DNA of 64,000 nt, from the NCBI GenBank assembly GCA_016710335.1, contig JADJXQ010000001.1:310001-374000 (forward strand). Direction: 5' to 3'. A program made the translations under genes and the position numbers. The notes under the pieces were generated by a model that was given only the letters and a program-made list of their open reading frames with translations, was not told where the DNA came from and did no database searches. Shown here piece after piece: positions 1 to 9,162 of this stretch; within the stretch, counting starts at the first letter, position 1; each line of letters begins with the position of its first letter. The DNA comes from Rhodospirillales bacterium (lineage in GTDB: Bacteria; Pseudomonadota; Alphaproteobacteria; Rhodospirillales; Defluviicoccaceae).

Positions 1-1
1 T

Positions 2-914
2 GGCACCCCCACCTACATGCTGGCCGTGGTCGTCGATGATCACGACATGGGCGTCACCCACGTCATCCGCGGCGACGACCACCTCACCAATGCATTTCGC
101 CAGATGCAGCTCTATCGCGCCCTCGGCTGGGAGCCGCCGGCATTCGCCCACATCCCGCTGATCCACGGCGCGGATGGCGCCAAGCTGTCGAAGCGGCACG
201 GCGCCCTCGGCGTCGACGCCTACCGGGAGATGGGCATCCTGCCGGAGGCCATGTGCAACTACCTGCTTCGGCTCGGCTGGGGGCACGGCGACGACGAGTT
301 CATCAGCCGCGAGCAGGCCGTGGCGTGGTTCGATCTCGACGGGGTCGGACGGTCGCCGGCCCGATTCGACATGGCCAAGCTGCTGAACGTCAGCGCCCAC
401 TACCTGCGCGCCGCCGAAGACGCCCGCCTCTGCCGCCTGGTGCTCGAGCGGTTGCATGGGTCCTGCTGCGCGGCCGTTGTCGGCGCACGCCGAACAGCGA
501 ATCTTGAACGGGATGGAGAGCCTCAAGCCACGCGCCAGGACGGTGGCGGATCTGGCGGACGCCGCCGCGGTCTACGCCGTGGATGCGCCGCCGGCGATGG
601 CTGCGGAGGCGGCGGCGCTGTTGACGGAGGATGCCCTGGCGTTGTTAAGCGATTTGACGCGGACCTTGGAGGCTCATAAACAGTGGGACGCACGGTCTTT
701 GGAGGCGTTGGTGCGGGATTTCGTCACGACACGACAACCGGAGCCGCGGAAGCTCGGCGAGGTTGCGCAGCCGCTGCGCATAGCCCTCACCGGGTCGAAG
801 GTTTCGCCGCCGATCTTCGACGTGATGGAGATTTTGGGACGGACGGAAACGCTGGCTCGCCTCGCTCTAGTCGTTTCTGCCTCCGCTCCCGCCCTGGAAG
901 ATAAGGAAGCCTGA
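2..914 (+). CDS. gltX: Glutamyl-tRNA synthetase, 3' part, with frameshift
   Basis: Charges tRNA(Glu) with glutamate in the cytoplasm (class I synthetase). The gene enters from before the window, so its N-terminal HIGH motif is not visible. The visible part begins within the catalytic domain (IRGDDHLTNAFRQ) and carries KLSKRHG, the KMSKS-loop equivalent. The anticodon-binding C-terminus (ARTVADLADAA, then FDVMEILGRTE) lies in another frame. The frame changes near 455, where one extra base after LVLERL restores the continuation MGPAARPLSAHAEQ. The stop is 2 bases before the citrate synthase start, so the two genes are probably cotranscribed. Family and domains are clear. Whether the frameshift is a sequencing error or a real mutation cannot be told here, but an error is likelier because neighbouring genes show the same defect. 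Confidence 0.9.
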
Positions 915-916
915 CG

Positions 917-2238
<1,322 letters not shown>

Positions 2239-2337
2239 CCGCCAGGATCGGGGGCGGACCACGGCCCGCGGCCTTTCGGCCGTCGGGCCCTCCGGGGGGA
2301 GTCACGCCCGGCGCCACCGAGCAGCGGGCGCGGGGCG

Positions 2338-3228
2338 GTGTGCGACGTCGACGGAGCGCGCGCCGAGGAGGTGGCCCGGGAGGTCGGGTGCCGCACCGTC
2401 ACCGACTACCGGGAATTGCTGGGTCGAGTGGACGCGGTCAGCGTCGTCGTGCCCACCAAGGCGCACCGGGAGATCGCCCTCGCGTTCCTCGAACACGGGG
2501 CGCACGTGCTGGTCGAGAAGCCGATCGCCGACACCGTAGAGGCGGCGGACGACCTGATTCGGGCGGCAGCGGCGCGCGGGCGGGTGCTACAGGTAGGGCA
2601 CCTGGAGCGGTTCTCGACGGTCCGCACCGCCATCGACGAGACCATCACCCATCCGGTCTACATCGAGGCCAACCGTATCTCGCCGTTCCGGATGCGCGGT
2701 ACCGACGTCAGCATCGTCCTCGACCTGATGATCCACGACATCGACATGGTGCTGTCGCTGGTCGACGCGCCGGTGGAGTCGGTGGACGCGGTCGGCGCGC
2801 CGGTGCTGTCCCCGCTCGAGGACATCGCCAACGCGCGGATCCGCTTCGCCAACGGCTGCGTCGCCTCGATCACCGCCAGCCGGATCAGCCTGAAGAATGA
2901 ACGCAAGATGCGGATCTTCTCGCCCAGCGCCTACGTCTCCGTCGACTTCCTCGCCCGCAAGGTGCTGCAGGCGCGGAAGACCGGCGAAACGTCGGATCAG
3001 GGGGTCCCGGCCATCGACGTCAAGGACCGGGCGTTCGAGGAGGGCGACAGCCTCCGCGCCGAGATCGAGTCGTTCCTCGCCGCCATCGCGGACGGCCGCC
3101 CGCCGGTGGTCAGCGGCGAGGACGGCCGCCGCGCGCTGGCGACCGCCATCATGATCGGCGACAGCCTGGAAACCCACCGCGCCCTGGTCCAACGGCACCT
3201 GGACCCGAGTGCGTCACCTCAAATGTAG
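2338..3228 (+). CDS. Gfo/Idh/MocA-family oxidoreductase, N-terminus missing
   Basis: NAD(P)-dependent sugar-type oxidoreductase fold. The frame opens at a GTG inside the Rossmann domain (CDVDGARAEEV). It continues through the conserved EKP motif (about residues 60-62) and a catalytic-type D-x3-H region (DLMIHDID, about 129-135) to a complete C-terminal alpha/beta domain. About 30-40 residues holding the GxGxxG dinucleotide motif are absent from this frame. A Gly-rich GGSHARRH-like trace lies in another frame around 2295, so indels or a broken junction in 2239-2337 are likely. In many alphaproteobacteria a Gfo/Idh gene lies in the lpxA-lpxI-lpxB region near gltA (from memory), which would fit a role linked to UDP-sugar or lipid A chemistry; lpx genes are not seen here. 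As written the product would not bind NAD. Confidence 0.75.
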   Translation: MCDVDGARAEEVAREVGCRTVTDYRELLGRVDAVSVVVPTKAHREIALAFLEHGAHVLVEKPIADTVEAADDLIRAAAARGRVLQVGHLERFSTVRTAIDETITHPVYIEANRISPFRMRGTDVSIVLDLMIHDIDMVLSLVDAPVESVDAVGAPVLSPLEDIANARIRFANGCVASITASRISLKNERKMRIFSPSAYVSVDFLARKVLQARKTGETSDQGVPAIDVKDRAFEEGDSLRAEIESFLAAIADGRPPVVSGEDGRRALATAIMIGDSLETHRALVQRHLDPSASPQM

Positions 3229-3235
3229 TAGGGGA

Positions 3236-3326
3236 GTAGGGCGGGTCTAAAGCATAGCGTGACCCGCCGCATGTCGGCGACATCCACGAACCATTCGGCG
3301 GAATACGCTACGCTATTCCGCCCTAC
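3236..3326. repeat. Palindromic MITE-like element, 91 bp
   Basis: The element begins with GTAGGGCGG and ends with the exact reverse complement CCGCCCTAC. Inside the right half a second palindrome, GGCGGAATA...TATTCCGCC, adds further pairing. It is non-coding and sits inside the antitoxin remnant, whose coding sequence stops making sense at its edge. Short elements with these ends are common in proteobacterial intergenic DNA (from memory). No transposase is nearby, so any movement would have been in trans. Confidence 0.7.
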
Positions 3327-3404
3327 CCGAGCTACCTCTCGCGCTGCGAACACGTTGCCGCTGCCCGGGGTCACCGGGATTTCGGCTTCTCGCTTCTTGA
3401 CCAT
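3327..3404 (-). pseudogene. HigA-type antitoxin remnant (first ~25 codons)
   Basis: From the ATG at 3404 the frame reads MVKKREAEIPVTPGSGNVFA, the typical start of XRE-family antitoxins paired with Gp49-like HigB toxins. It then runs straight into the palindromic repeat and loses similarity; no helix-turn-helix remains. The start overlaps the end of the toxin remnant by 34 bases, the normal arrangement of such pairs. This is judged from motif memory rather than a database match. It is non-functional as written. Confidence 0.6.
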
Positions 3405-3562
3405 TGCTCGTAATCCTCCTTCGCTCGCTTGAGCCGCTGCGCGATCAGGTCCAACTCGGCTTTCGGCGTGGCGATGCCGCGCTTCGACTTCTTCTGGAAG
3501 GCGTGCAGCACGTAGACGGCCCCGGCGAAGCGCACGGTGTAGACGGCGCGGCTGTGGCAGGC
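3371..3562 (-). pseudogene. HigB/Gp49-like toxin remnant (C-terminal half)
   Basis: The reverse strand encodes VYTVRFAGAVYVLHAFQKKS followed by KRGIATPKAELDLIAQRL and a Lys/Glu-rich tail ending in a TGA at 3371. This is the C-terminal half of the phage-derived Gp49-like (DUF891) RelE/HigB mRNA-interferase family. The N-terminal half is missing: the frame is cut at about 3562 by a short palindromic repeat. Together with the antitoxin stub downstream it records an inactivated toxin-antitoxin operon. It is too short to be found by length-based gene calling. Confidence 0.65.
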
Positions 3563-3587
3563 TCACCCTTCGACAAGCTCAGGGTGA
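3563..3587. repeat. Short palindromic intergenic repeat
   Basis: TCACCCT and AGGGTGA arms flank an 11-base loop beginning TCGACAAGCTC. A related copy with arms TCATCCT/AGGATGA lies at 57456-57488. The element truncates the 5' end of the HigB remnant. Confidence 0.6.
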
Positions 3588-3616
3588 AGTTTCTCTATTA
3601 TCTCGAGCCACAAGCC

Positions 3617-5353
3617 TCAAATGTCCGCATACACGTGGGTTTCCGCCTTGCCGCCGGGGTGGGTGACGGCGCCGGCGTAGGCGTCGCCGACGGTCTGGGC
3701 GTAACGCCAGAGGGCGCCGGATTGGAAGTCATGGGCCCGCGGCGCCCATGAGGCGCGGCGCTCGGCCAACTCGGCCTCGCTCAACTCCACGTCGATGGCG
3801 CCCGCCGCGGCGTCGATGGCGATGATGTCGCCGTCGCGAAGCAAGCCGATGGGCCCGCCGGCCGCCGCCTCGGGACCGACATGGCCGACGCAGAAGCCGC
3901 GGGTGGCGCCGGAAAAGCGCCCGTCGGTGATCAACGCCATCTTGCCGTCGGTGCCCTGGCCGTATAACGCCGCGGTGACCGACAGCATCTCGCGCATGCC
4001 GGGACCGCCGCGCGGGCCCTCGTAGCGGATGACCAGCACCTCGCCTTCCCGGTAGTTGCGGTTCTGCACCGCCTCGAAGCAGGCCTCCTCGCTGTCGAAG
4101 CAGCGGGCCGGGCCGCGGAAGCGCAGCTCCTTCATGCCGGCAACCTTGACGATCGCCCCCTGCGGCGCCAGAGAGCCCTTGAGGCCAACCACGCCGCCGG
4201 TGGGCGACAACGGATTGGTGAGCGGGCGAATGACCTCCTGCGCCTCCGAGACAACCACCTGCTCAAGGTTTTCGGCCAGGGTGCGGCCGGTCACCGTGAG
4301 GCAGTCGCCGTGCAGGTAGCCGCCGTCGAGGAGGATCTTGAGCAGCGCCGGCACGCCGCCGGCCTCGAACATGTCCTTGGCGACGAACCGCCCGGCCGGC
4401 TTCAAGTCGGCGATGTAGGGTGTGCGGCGGAAGACCTCGCAGACTGCGTCGAGGTCGAAGTCGATGCCGGCCTCGTGGGCGATGGCCGGCAGATGGAGCC
4501 CGGCGTTGGTGGAGCCGCCGGAGGCGGCGACGACGGTGGCGGCGTTCTCCAGCGATTTGCGGGTGACGATATCGCGCGGGCGGATCCCGAGCGCCAACAG
4601 GGACATCACCGCCTCGCCGGACGCTTCGCACAGCGCGTCCCGCGATTCGTACGGCGCCGGCGCGCCGGACGAGCCCGGCAGCGCCAAGCCGATGGCCTCG
4701 GAGACGCAGGCCATGGTGTTGGCGGTGAACTGGCCGCCGCAGGCGCCGGCCGACGGACAGGCGACGCACTCCAGTTCGTGGAGGTCGCCGTCCGACATTT
4801 TGCCGGTAGCGTGCTGGCCAACAGCCTCGAACACGTCCTGGACGGTGACGTCGCGGCCGTGGAACCGGCCCGGCAGGATCGAGCCGCCGTAGATGAACAC
4901 CGACGGCACGTTGAGGCGGACCATCGCCATCATCATGCCGGGCAGCGACTTGTCGCAGCCGGCGAGGCCGACCAGCGCGTCATAGCAGTGGCCGCGCATG
5001 GTCAGTTCCACCGAATCGGCGATCACCTCGCGGCTGACCAGCGACGACTTCATGCCGGCATGGCCCATGGCGATGCCGTCGGTGACGGTGATGGTGACGA
5101 ACTCGCGGGGCGTGCCGCCGCCGACCTTGACGCCGTGCTTGACCACCTGCGCTTGGCGCGACAACGCGATGTTGCAGGGGGCCGCCTCGTTCCAGCACGT
5201 GGCGACGCCGACGAAGGGCTGGTGGATCTCGGCCTCGGAGAGGCCCATGGCGTAGTAGTAGCTGCGATGGGGCGCCCGCGACGGCCCCTCGGTCACGTGG
5301 CGGCTCGGTAGCCTGGCCTTGTCGAACACAGGCCGTGCGCTGTCATCGGGCAT
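3617..5353 (-). CDS. ilvD: Dihydroxy-acid dehydratase
   Basis: Dehydrates 2,3-dihydroxy-isovalerate and 2,3-dihydroxy-3-methylvalerate in valine, isoleucine and leucine synthesis. The protein is 578 residues, full length for the IlvD/Edd family. Cysteines expected for the Fe-S cluster are present in TCWNEAAPCN, GLAGCDKSLPG and CPSAGACGGQFTANTM, and the C-terminal ITDGRFSGATRGF signature is intact. The ATG at 5353 follows a GGAGGGG-type ribosome-binding site. It stands alone on the minus strand, with a leader of over 200 bases upstream. It shows no frame damage, unlike several neighbours, and identification is secure. Confidence 0.96.
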   Translation of the reverse strand: MPDDSARPVFDKARLPSRHVTEGPSRAPHRSYYYAMGLSEAEIHQPFVGVATCWNEAAPCNIALSRQAQVVKHGVKVGGGTPREFVTITVTDGIAMGHAGMKSSLVSREVIADSVELTMRGHCYDALVGLAGCDKSLPGMMMAMVRLNVPSVFIYGGSILPGRFHGRDVTVQDVFEAVGQHATGKMSDGDLHELECVACPSAGACGGQFTANTMACVSEAIGLALPGSSGAPAPYESRDALCEASGEAVMSLLALGIRPRDIVTRKSLENAATVVAASGGSTNAGLHLPAIAHEAGIDFDLDAVCEVFRRTPYIADLKPAGRFVAKDMFEAGGVPALLKILLDGGYLHGDCLTVTGRTLAENLEQVVVSEAQEVIRPLTNPLSPTGGVVGLKGSLAPQGAIVKVAGMKELRFRGPARCFDSEEACFEAVQNRNYREGEVLVIRYEGPRGGPGMREMLSVTAALYGQGTDGKMALITDGRFSGATRGFCVGHVGPEAAAGGPIGLLRDGDIIAIDAAAGAIDVELSEAELAERRASWAPRAHDFQSGALWRYAQTVGDAYAGAVTHPGGKAETHVYADI

Positions 5354-5516
5354 GTCGCGTCCCCTCCACTTCCGTCTGCAATTGCGATCGCGATTGCGGC
5401 GGGCAGGATAGTGCAGCGGTGGCGCCGTGCCTAGACCTGCGCTTTCAGACGGAAAATGCCCGGCTTGTGGCGGTCTTGATCAGGTGAAACAGGTCAAAGC
5501 CTTTGATATCGAACGA

Positions 5517-5565
5517 AATGTGTCCGCAACATGCGTCGCCGATGTATGCGGATGTATGCAAATGT
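5517..5565. repeat. Intergenic element shared with 58439-58490
   Basis: AATGTGTCCG at 5517-5526 and GTATGCGGATGTA at 5544-5556 recur, in the same order and at nearly the same spacing (26-27 bases), at 58439-58448 and 58465-58477. A TGTATGC/TGCAAA-type sequence follows in both. Both copies are non-coding. It may be a regulatory element or a decayed repeat. The rest of the 5354-5717 gap holds the promoter candidate below and nothing else recognisable. Confidence 0.45.
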
Positions 5566-5567
5566 AC

Positions 5568-5595
5568 TCAATACCCGCATACATTGTAAGGTCAA
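5568..5595 (-). promoter_or_regulatory. Candidate sigma-70 promoter for ilvD
   Basis: On the minus strand TTGACC (5595-5590) is followed after 16 bases by TATTGA (5573-5568). The spacing and a perfect TTGAC core suit a housekeeping promoter. It would give an ilvD leader of about 200 bases. No leader peptide rich in branched-chain codons was recognised. Confidence 0.4.
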
Positions 5596-5717
5596 TTTCT
5601 TCGAAGAAACCGAACAGGCAAGGAACATAAGCGGTCGAGGCGGCGTCGTCAACCAGCGCTTGACGCCGCCAGCGGGACGGATCGCCGCAAGCTCAAGCGA
5701 CGGCAGGCTCTGCGGTG

Positions 5718-7541
5718 TCAACCGCCCGGCTGGTCGATGTACTTGCAGAACACCGGGCGGTCCTTGCCAAAATCGTAGACCCAGGTATCCCGGTTGTTGC
5801 GGCAATAGCGGACCACCGAGCCCGGCTCCCGCACACTGTCGACGCGGGGGCCGACCGTGGCGCTGATGGTCCTGATCACCGAAGTCAGCAGCGACGGAGA
5901 ACCTGGCCGCGGCGGCTGCGAGGCCGCGTCGCGGCGCAAGGACGCCAGAACCCGGTCATCGACCGCGCCCGTGACGGCGAGGCCGCGCCGGGTCTGGTAG
6001 GCGCGGATGGCGCGGCGTGTCCGCGGTCCCTCGGCGCCGTCGATCGGACCGGGGGAGAAGCCGAGCTGGGTGAGCAGAGACTGCGCCGTGGCGACACGAT
6101 CGGAAGGGGCGCGACGCGGTGCGCGCGCCGCGATGCGACGCTTGCGCTCCGGTGCGACGGCGCCGGCGGTGGTCGGCGGAGCGGCATCGACGGCGGTCGC
6201 CGGCGCCGTCGGTTCCAGGATCTCCGCCACGTCGGGCGGCGGATCGCCGGCTGGTGCCGCCGTCTCGATCTCCTCGGGCAGCATCATCTGGCCGCCTGTG
6301 GGCGCCTCCGATAGCGTCTCCGCAACCGGCTCCGCTGGGGGCGCCGCCGCCGCGACGGCGGGCTCCGGTGCGGGCTCCGGCAGTGATTGGTCTACGACGT
6401 CGGCGACCGCGTCACGGGGAACTGCCGGCGGCGTCTCGGGATCGATGTCGGACGCGACCTGCCTCGGTAGTGCAGGCGGACCGGCGCCGTCCGGCGCCAC
6501 ATGCACGGCAACGCCGATGCCGATCGCGAAACAGGCGACCGCCGCCAAGACCAGCGGACGCGCCGCAGACCGCAGCCTGCGGCCTGTCGGCGCGGCGACG
6601 GGCTCCGAGAGCGCCGCACCCGGTACCCCGGCAGAGGAGTCTGAATCCGCTGTGTCCGCGTCGGCGCCGCCCGCCGCATGGGGGGATGATGCGGCTGACG
6701 CCATTTCGATCTGAGCCGCATCCGCCTCCGGCCGGCCGTGCCCGAGCGCCGGCAAGCGGTCCTTGAGGGACTCCGGCAGGAACAGCGACCACGCCACCTC
6801 CCGCACCAGCGCCTCCCCCACCGGCCACACCGCGCGTTCCTCCGCGACCGAGAGCGCCGCACGGCAAAGGCGGGTGATCCGGCCGGGGAGGCCGCGGGAG
6901 TAGAACTCGATACGCCCCATCGCCTCTTCGGTGAACGGCGACGGGCCGTCGTAGCCGGCGCGTCTGAGCCGCGCAGCGACGAACGCCTCCACGTCGGAGC
7001 GGGTCATCGGATTGAGAACAAAGCAGTTGTCCGCGCCGATGTCGTCCTCGCCGCCGAGCCCCGGCAACCCGGCACGGAGCGAGCGGCGGTCCGTCGTCAC
7101 CACCAACTGCGCACGCGGCTGTAACGCGTCCGGCGCCTGGCAGTCGGGACAGGGCGCGGCGACGCGCCGTACCCACCATTCGTCGGCCAGATGCAGGTCG
7201 TCAATCAGAAGAACAGCCGGCTGCGCCGAGTGGGCCGGTGCATCGTCGGGGGCGAGCGGCTTTGCAGTCCCGTCGGCGGCGGTCGCGGCCGCAGAGGGCA
7301 CGCCGGTGGCGGACACGAGAGTGGTCTTGCGGTGAGGATCCAGAGCCTTCGCCAAGCTCGTCAGGAACGCCGATTTGCCGACGCCGGCCGTGCCCTGCAC
7401 CACCAGGGGCGACCGGCCCGCCTCGATCCTGGCGAGGGTGGCGTCCATAACACGCCGACGCTCTGGCCACCAGTCGGCTTCAGCGTTCTCATGCCAGTCG
7501 GCGAAAGCGTCCTGTAGCCGGCTGTAATCCCTTATGTTCAT
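5718..7541 (-). CDS. ExeA/GspA-like AAA ATPase with peptidoglycan-binding domain
   Basis: An inner-membrane ATPase of the ExeA type, 607 residues from the ATG at 7541. The N-terminal cytoplasmic AAA module has Walker A GTAGVGKS (about residues 50-57) and Walker B VLLIDDLH. A Pro/Ala-rich linker follows, then one membrane segment (AARPLVLAAVACFAIGIGVA). The periplasmic part is Ala/Pro/Glu-rich and carries a PG_binding_1 domain (LLTQLGFSPGPIDGAEGPRT). The last 45 residues hold two Cys and resemble small domains seen at the end of secreted proteins. In Aeromonas, ExeA with ExeB remodels peptidoglycan for the type II secretin. No exeB or gsp gene is nearby, so its role here is open. An upstream in-frame start at 7574 is less likely. 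Confidence 0.8.
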   Translation of the reverse strand: MNIRDYSRLQDAFADWHENAEADWWPERRRVMDATLARIEAGRSPLVVQGTAGVGKSAFLTSLAKALDPHRKTTLVSATGVPSAAATAADGTAKPLAPDDAPAHSAQPAVLLIDDLHLADEWWVRRVAAPCPDCQAPDALQPRAQLVVTTDRRSLRAGLPGLGGEDDIGADNCFVLNPMTRSDVEAFVAARLRRAGYDGPSPFTEEAMGRIEFYSRGLPGRITRLCRAALSVAEERAVWPVGEALVREVAWSLFLPESLKDRLPALGHGRPEADAAQIEMASAASSPHAAGGADADTADSDSSAGVPGAALSEPVAAPTGRRLRSAARPLVLAAVACFAIGIGVAVHVAPDGAGPPALPRQVASDIDPETPPAVPRDAVADVVDQSLPEPAPEPAVAAAAPPAEPVAETLSEAPTGGQMMLPEEIETAAPAGDPPPDVAEILEPTAPATAVDAAPPTTAGAVAPERKRRIAARAPRRAPSDRVATAQSLLTQLGFSPGPIDGAEGPRTRRAIRAYQTRRGLAVTGAVDDRVLASLRRDAASQPPRPGSPSLLTSVIRTISATVGPRVDSVREPGSVVRYCRNNRDTWVYDFGKDRPVFCKYIDQPGG

Positions 7542-7651
7542 GCGAATTGTCCACCACGTCGAATGCGCACGCAACCCGGTCTGCCTCCAGAGGTTTCTGC
7601 TGAGGCCAGTTTACAGCTATTGCGTGCGTTTTCACTACATCTTTAACGTGC

Positions 7652-7657
7652 ATTATA
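7652..7657 (-). promoter_or_regulatory. Consensus -10 hexamer upstream of the ExeA-like gene
   Basis: The minus strand has a perfect TATAAT about 110 bases before the start at 7541, in an unusually AT-rich stretch between the ExeA-like gene and livF. No good -35 hexamer is seen 16-18 bases upstream, so the promoter may need an activator or another sigma factor. Confidence 0.4.
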
Positions 7658-7688
7658 CAGACATTGCAGCGGCGTGTCGCCCCCCGCG

Positions 7689-8390
7689 TCACACGCTCAG
7701 ATATGCGGCGCGCGCCGACGCATTTTCCGCCAATTCGGCCATCGGACCGGCGAACCGGATGCGGCCCTTGGCGATGACGCACGCGCGCTCGCAAAGGGGT
7801 TCGGCGAAGCGGAGGTTCTGCTCCGACAACAGGATGGCGAGGCCGTGGCGTTTCAAGGAGATGATCGTGCGGCACAGCTGATCGACGACCACCGGCGCCA
7901 AGCCTTCGGAGGGCTCGTCGAGGAGGATCAGCGATGGATTGCCCATCAGGGTGCGAGCGATGGTCAGCATCTGCTGCTCGCCGCCGCTCAACTGGCCGCC
8001 TCGCTGGTGCAGCCGGTCGCCGAGGGCCGGGAACATCTCCAAGAGTTTTTCGACCGTCCACGCGGGCACCCCGTCGCGCGGCGGCTGGCGGCCGACCTCC
8101 AGGTTTTCGAGGACGGTCAACCCGGTCAGGATGCGGCGATCTTCGGGGACATAGCCGATACCGCGGCGGGCGATGGCGTGCACCGGCAGGCGCTGGATCT
8201 GTTCGCCGCGGAATACGATCGTCCCCGACGCCGGCCGTACAAGGCCGATGATGCTCTTGAGGGTGGTCGACTTGCCGGCGCCATTGCGTCCGATCAGCAC
8301 CACCACCTCTCCGGCGGCGACGTCGAGGGCGACGTCGAACAGGATGTGCGCCCGGCCATAGAGGCTGTTGAGGCCGCGAACCTGGAGCAT
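7689..8390 (-). CDS. livF: Branched-chain amino acid type ABC transporter ATPase LivF
   Basis: One of two ATPases of a HAAT-family importer. It has 233 residues, normal for LivF, with Walker A GRNGAGKST, signature LSGGEQQ, Walker B LILLDEPSEGLAP and the family-typical YVPEDRRI. It is last in the minus-strand operon: substrate-binding protein, fused permease, livG, livF. It starts 3 bases after the livG stop. Substrate could be leucine/isoleucine/valine, but HAAT systems also carry amides, urea and aromatic acids, and the sequence alone does not decide. ATPase motifs are intact. Confidence 0.92.
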   Translation of the reverse strand: MLQVRGLNSLYGRAHILFDVALDVAAGEVVVLIGRNGAGKSTTLKSIIGLVRPASGTIVFRGEQIQRLPVHAIARRGIGYVPEDRRILTGLTVLENLEVGRQPPRDGVPAWTVEKLLEMFPALGDRLHQRGGQLSGGEQQMLTIARTLMGNPSLILLDEPSEGLAPVVVDQLCRTIISLKRHGLAILLSEQNLRFAEPLCERACVIAKGRIRFAGPMAELAENASARAAYLSV

Positions 8391-8393
8391 CGG

Positions 8394-9162
8394 TCAGTCG
8401 CCTTCAAGATCGGCGCAGACGGCGCCGCTGCCTAGATAGACCTCCTGCACTGCCGGGTCAGCGCGGATTTCGGCCGGGGCGCCCATCGCGATGATCCCGC
8501 CGCGGTCGAGCACCATGATGCGGTCGGCGTGGGTAAACACCACGTCCATGTCGTGCTCGGTGAACAGCACGGCGCAGCCGCGCTCGGCCACGATGCGGCG
8601 GGTCAACGCCATCAAGGAGACGCGTTCAGTGCCGGCCATGCCGGCGGTCGGCTCGTCCATCAGCAGCAGCACCGGGTCGTGGGCAATAGCGACGGCAAGC
8701 TCGACCTTCTTCAGGTCGCCGTAGGCCAGCACCCCGCACGGCCGCTCCGCCTGGTCCGCGACCTCGACCAGGTCGAGCAACGCATCGGCTGCGTCGGTGT
8801 AGAGGCGGCTCGCGGGCGCTGCGATGGAGAGGATGCGGCGGTGGTGGGAGATCAGCGCCATGCGAACGTTGTCGCGGACGCTGAGCGAGTGGAAGGTGGC
8901 GGTGATCTGAAAGGTGCGTCCGACCCCGAGGCGCCAGATGCGGCGCGGACTTTTGCCGGCGATTTCCCGGCCTTGCAGGCGGATGGAACCGGCGTCGGGG
9001 CGAAGCTGGCCGTTGATCATGTTGAAGCAGGTGGACTTGCCCGCGCCGTTGGGGCCGATCAGCGGCGAGAACCTCCCCGGCGGCGAGATCGAAATCGATA
9101 CCATCGACAGCCTTCAGGCCGCCGAAGCTCTTGCGCAGATGGCGCACCGCAAGCAGGGTCAT
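8394..9162 (-). CDS. livG: Branched-chain amino acid type ABC transporter ATPase LivG, with frameshift
   Basis: The second ATPase of the importer. The natural start is the ATG at 9162, whose first bases overlap the permease stop (ATGA). That frame reads MTLLAVRHLRKSFGGLKAVD up to AAGEVLA. One extra base near 9067 then shifts the frame, and LIGPNGAGKST (Walker A) continues in the downstream frame to the end. Other motifs are LAYGDLKK (signature region), LLLMDEPTAGM (Walker B) and LFTEHDMDVVF (H-loop). Corrected length is about 256 residues, typical of LivG. A gene caller working on this sequence would start too late and lose the N-terminal beta strands. Confidence 0.88.

Noticed and set aside
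3236..3326. Insertion sequence
   Set aside because: The 91-bp element has perfect short ends but no transposase; it is better called a MITE-like palindrome.
5427..5630. 67-codon plus-strand frame with four Cys before ilvD
   Set aside because: Tempting as a small zinc protein (CPACGG), but no ribosome-binding site, and it spans the ilvD promoter and the shared intergenic element.
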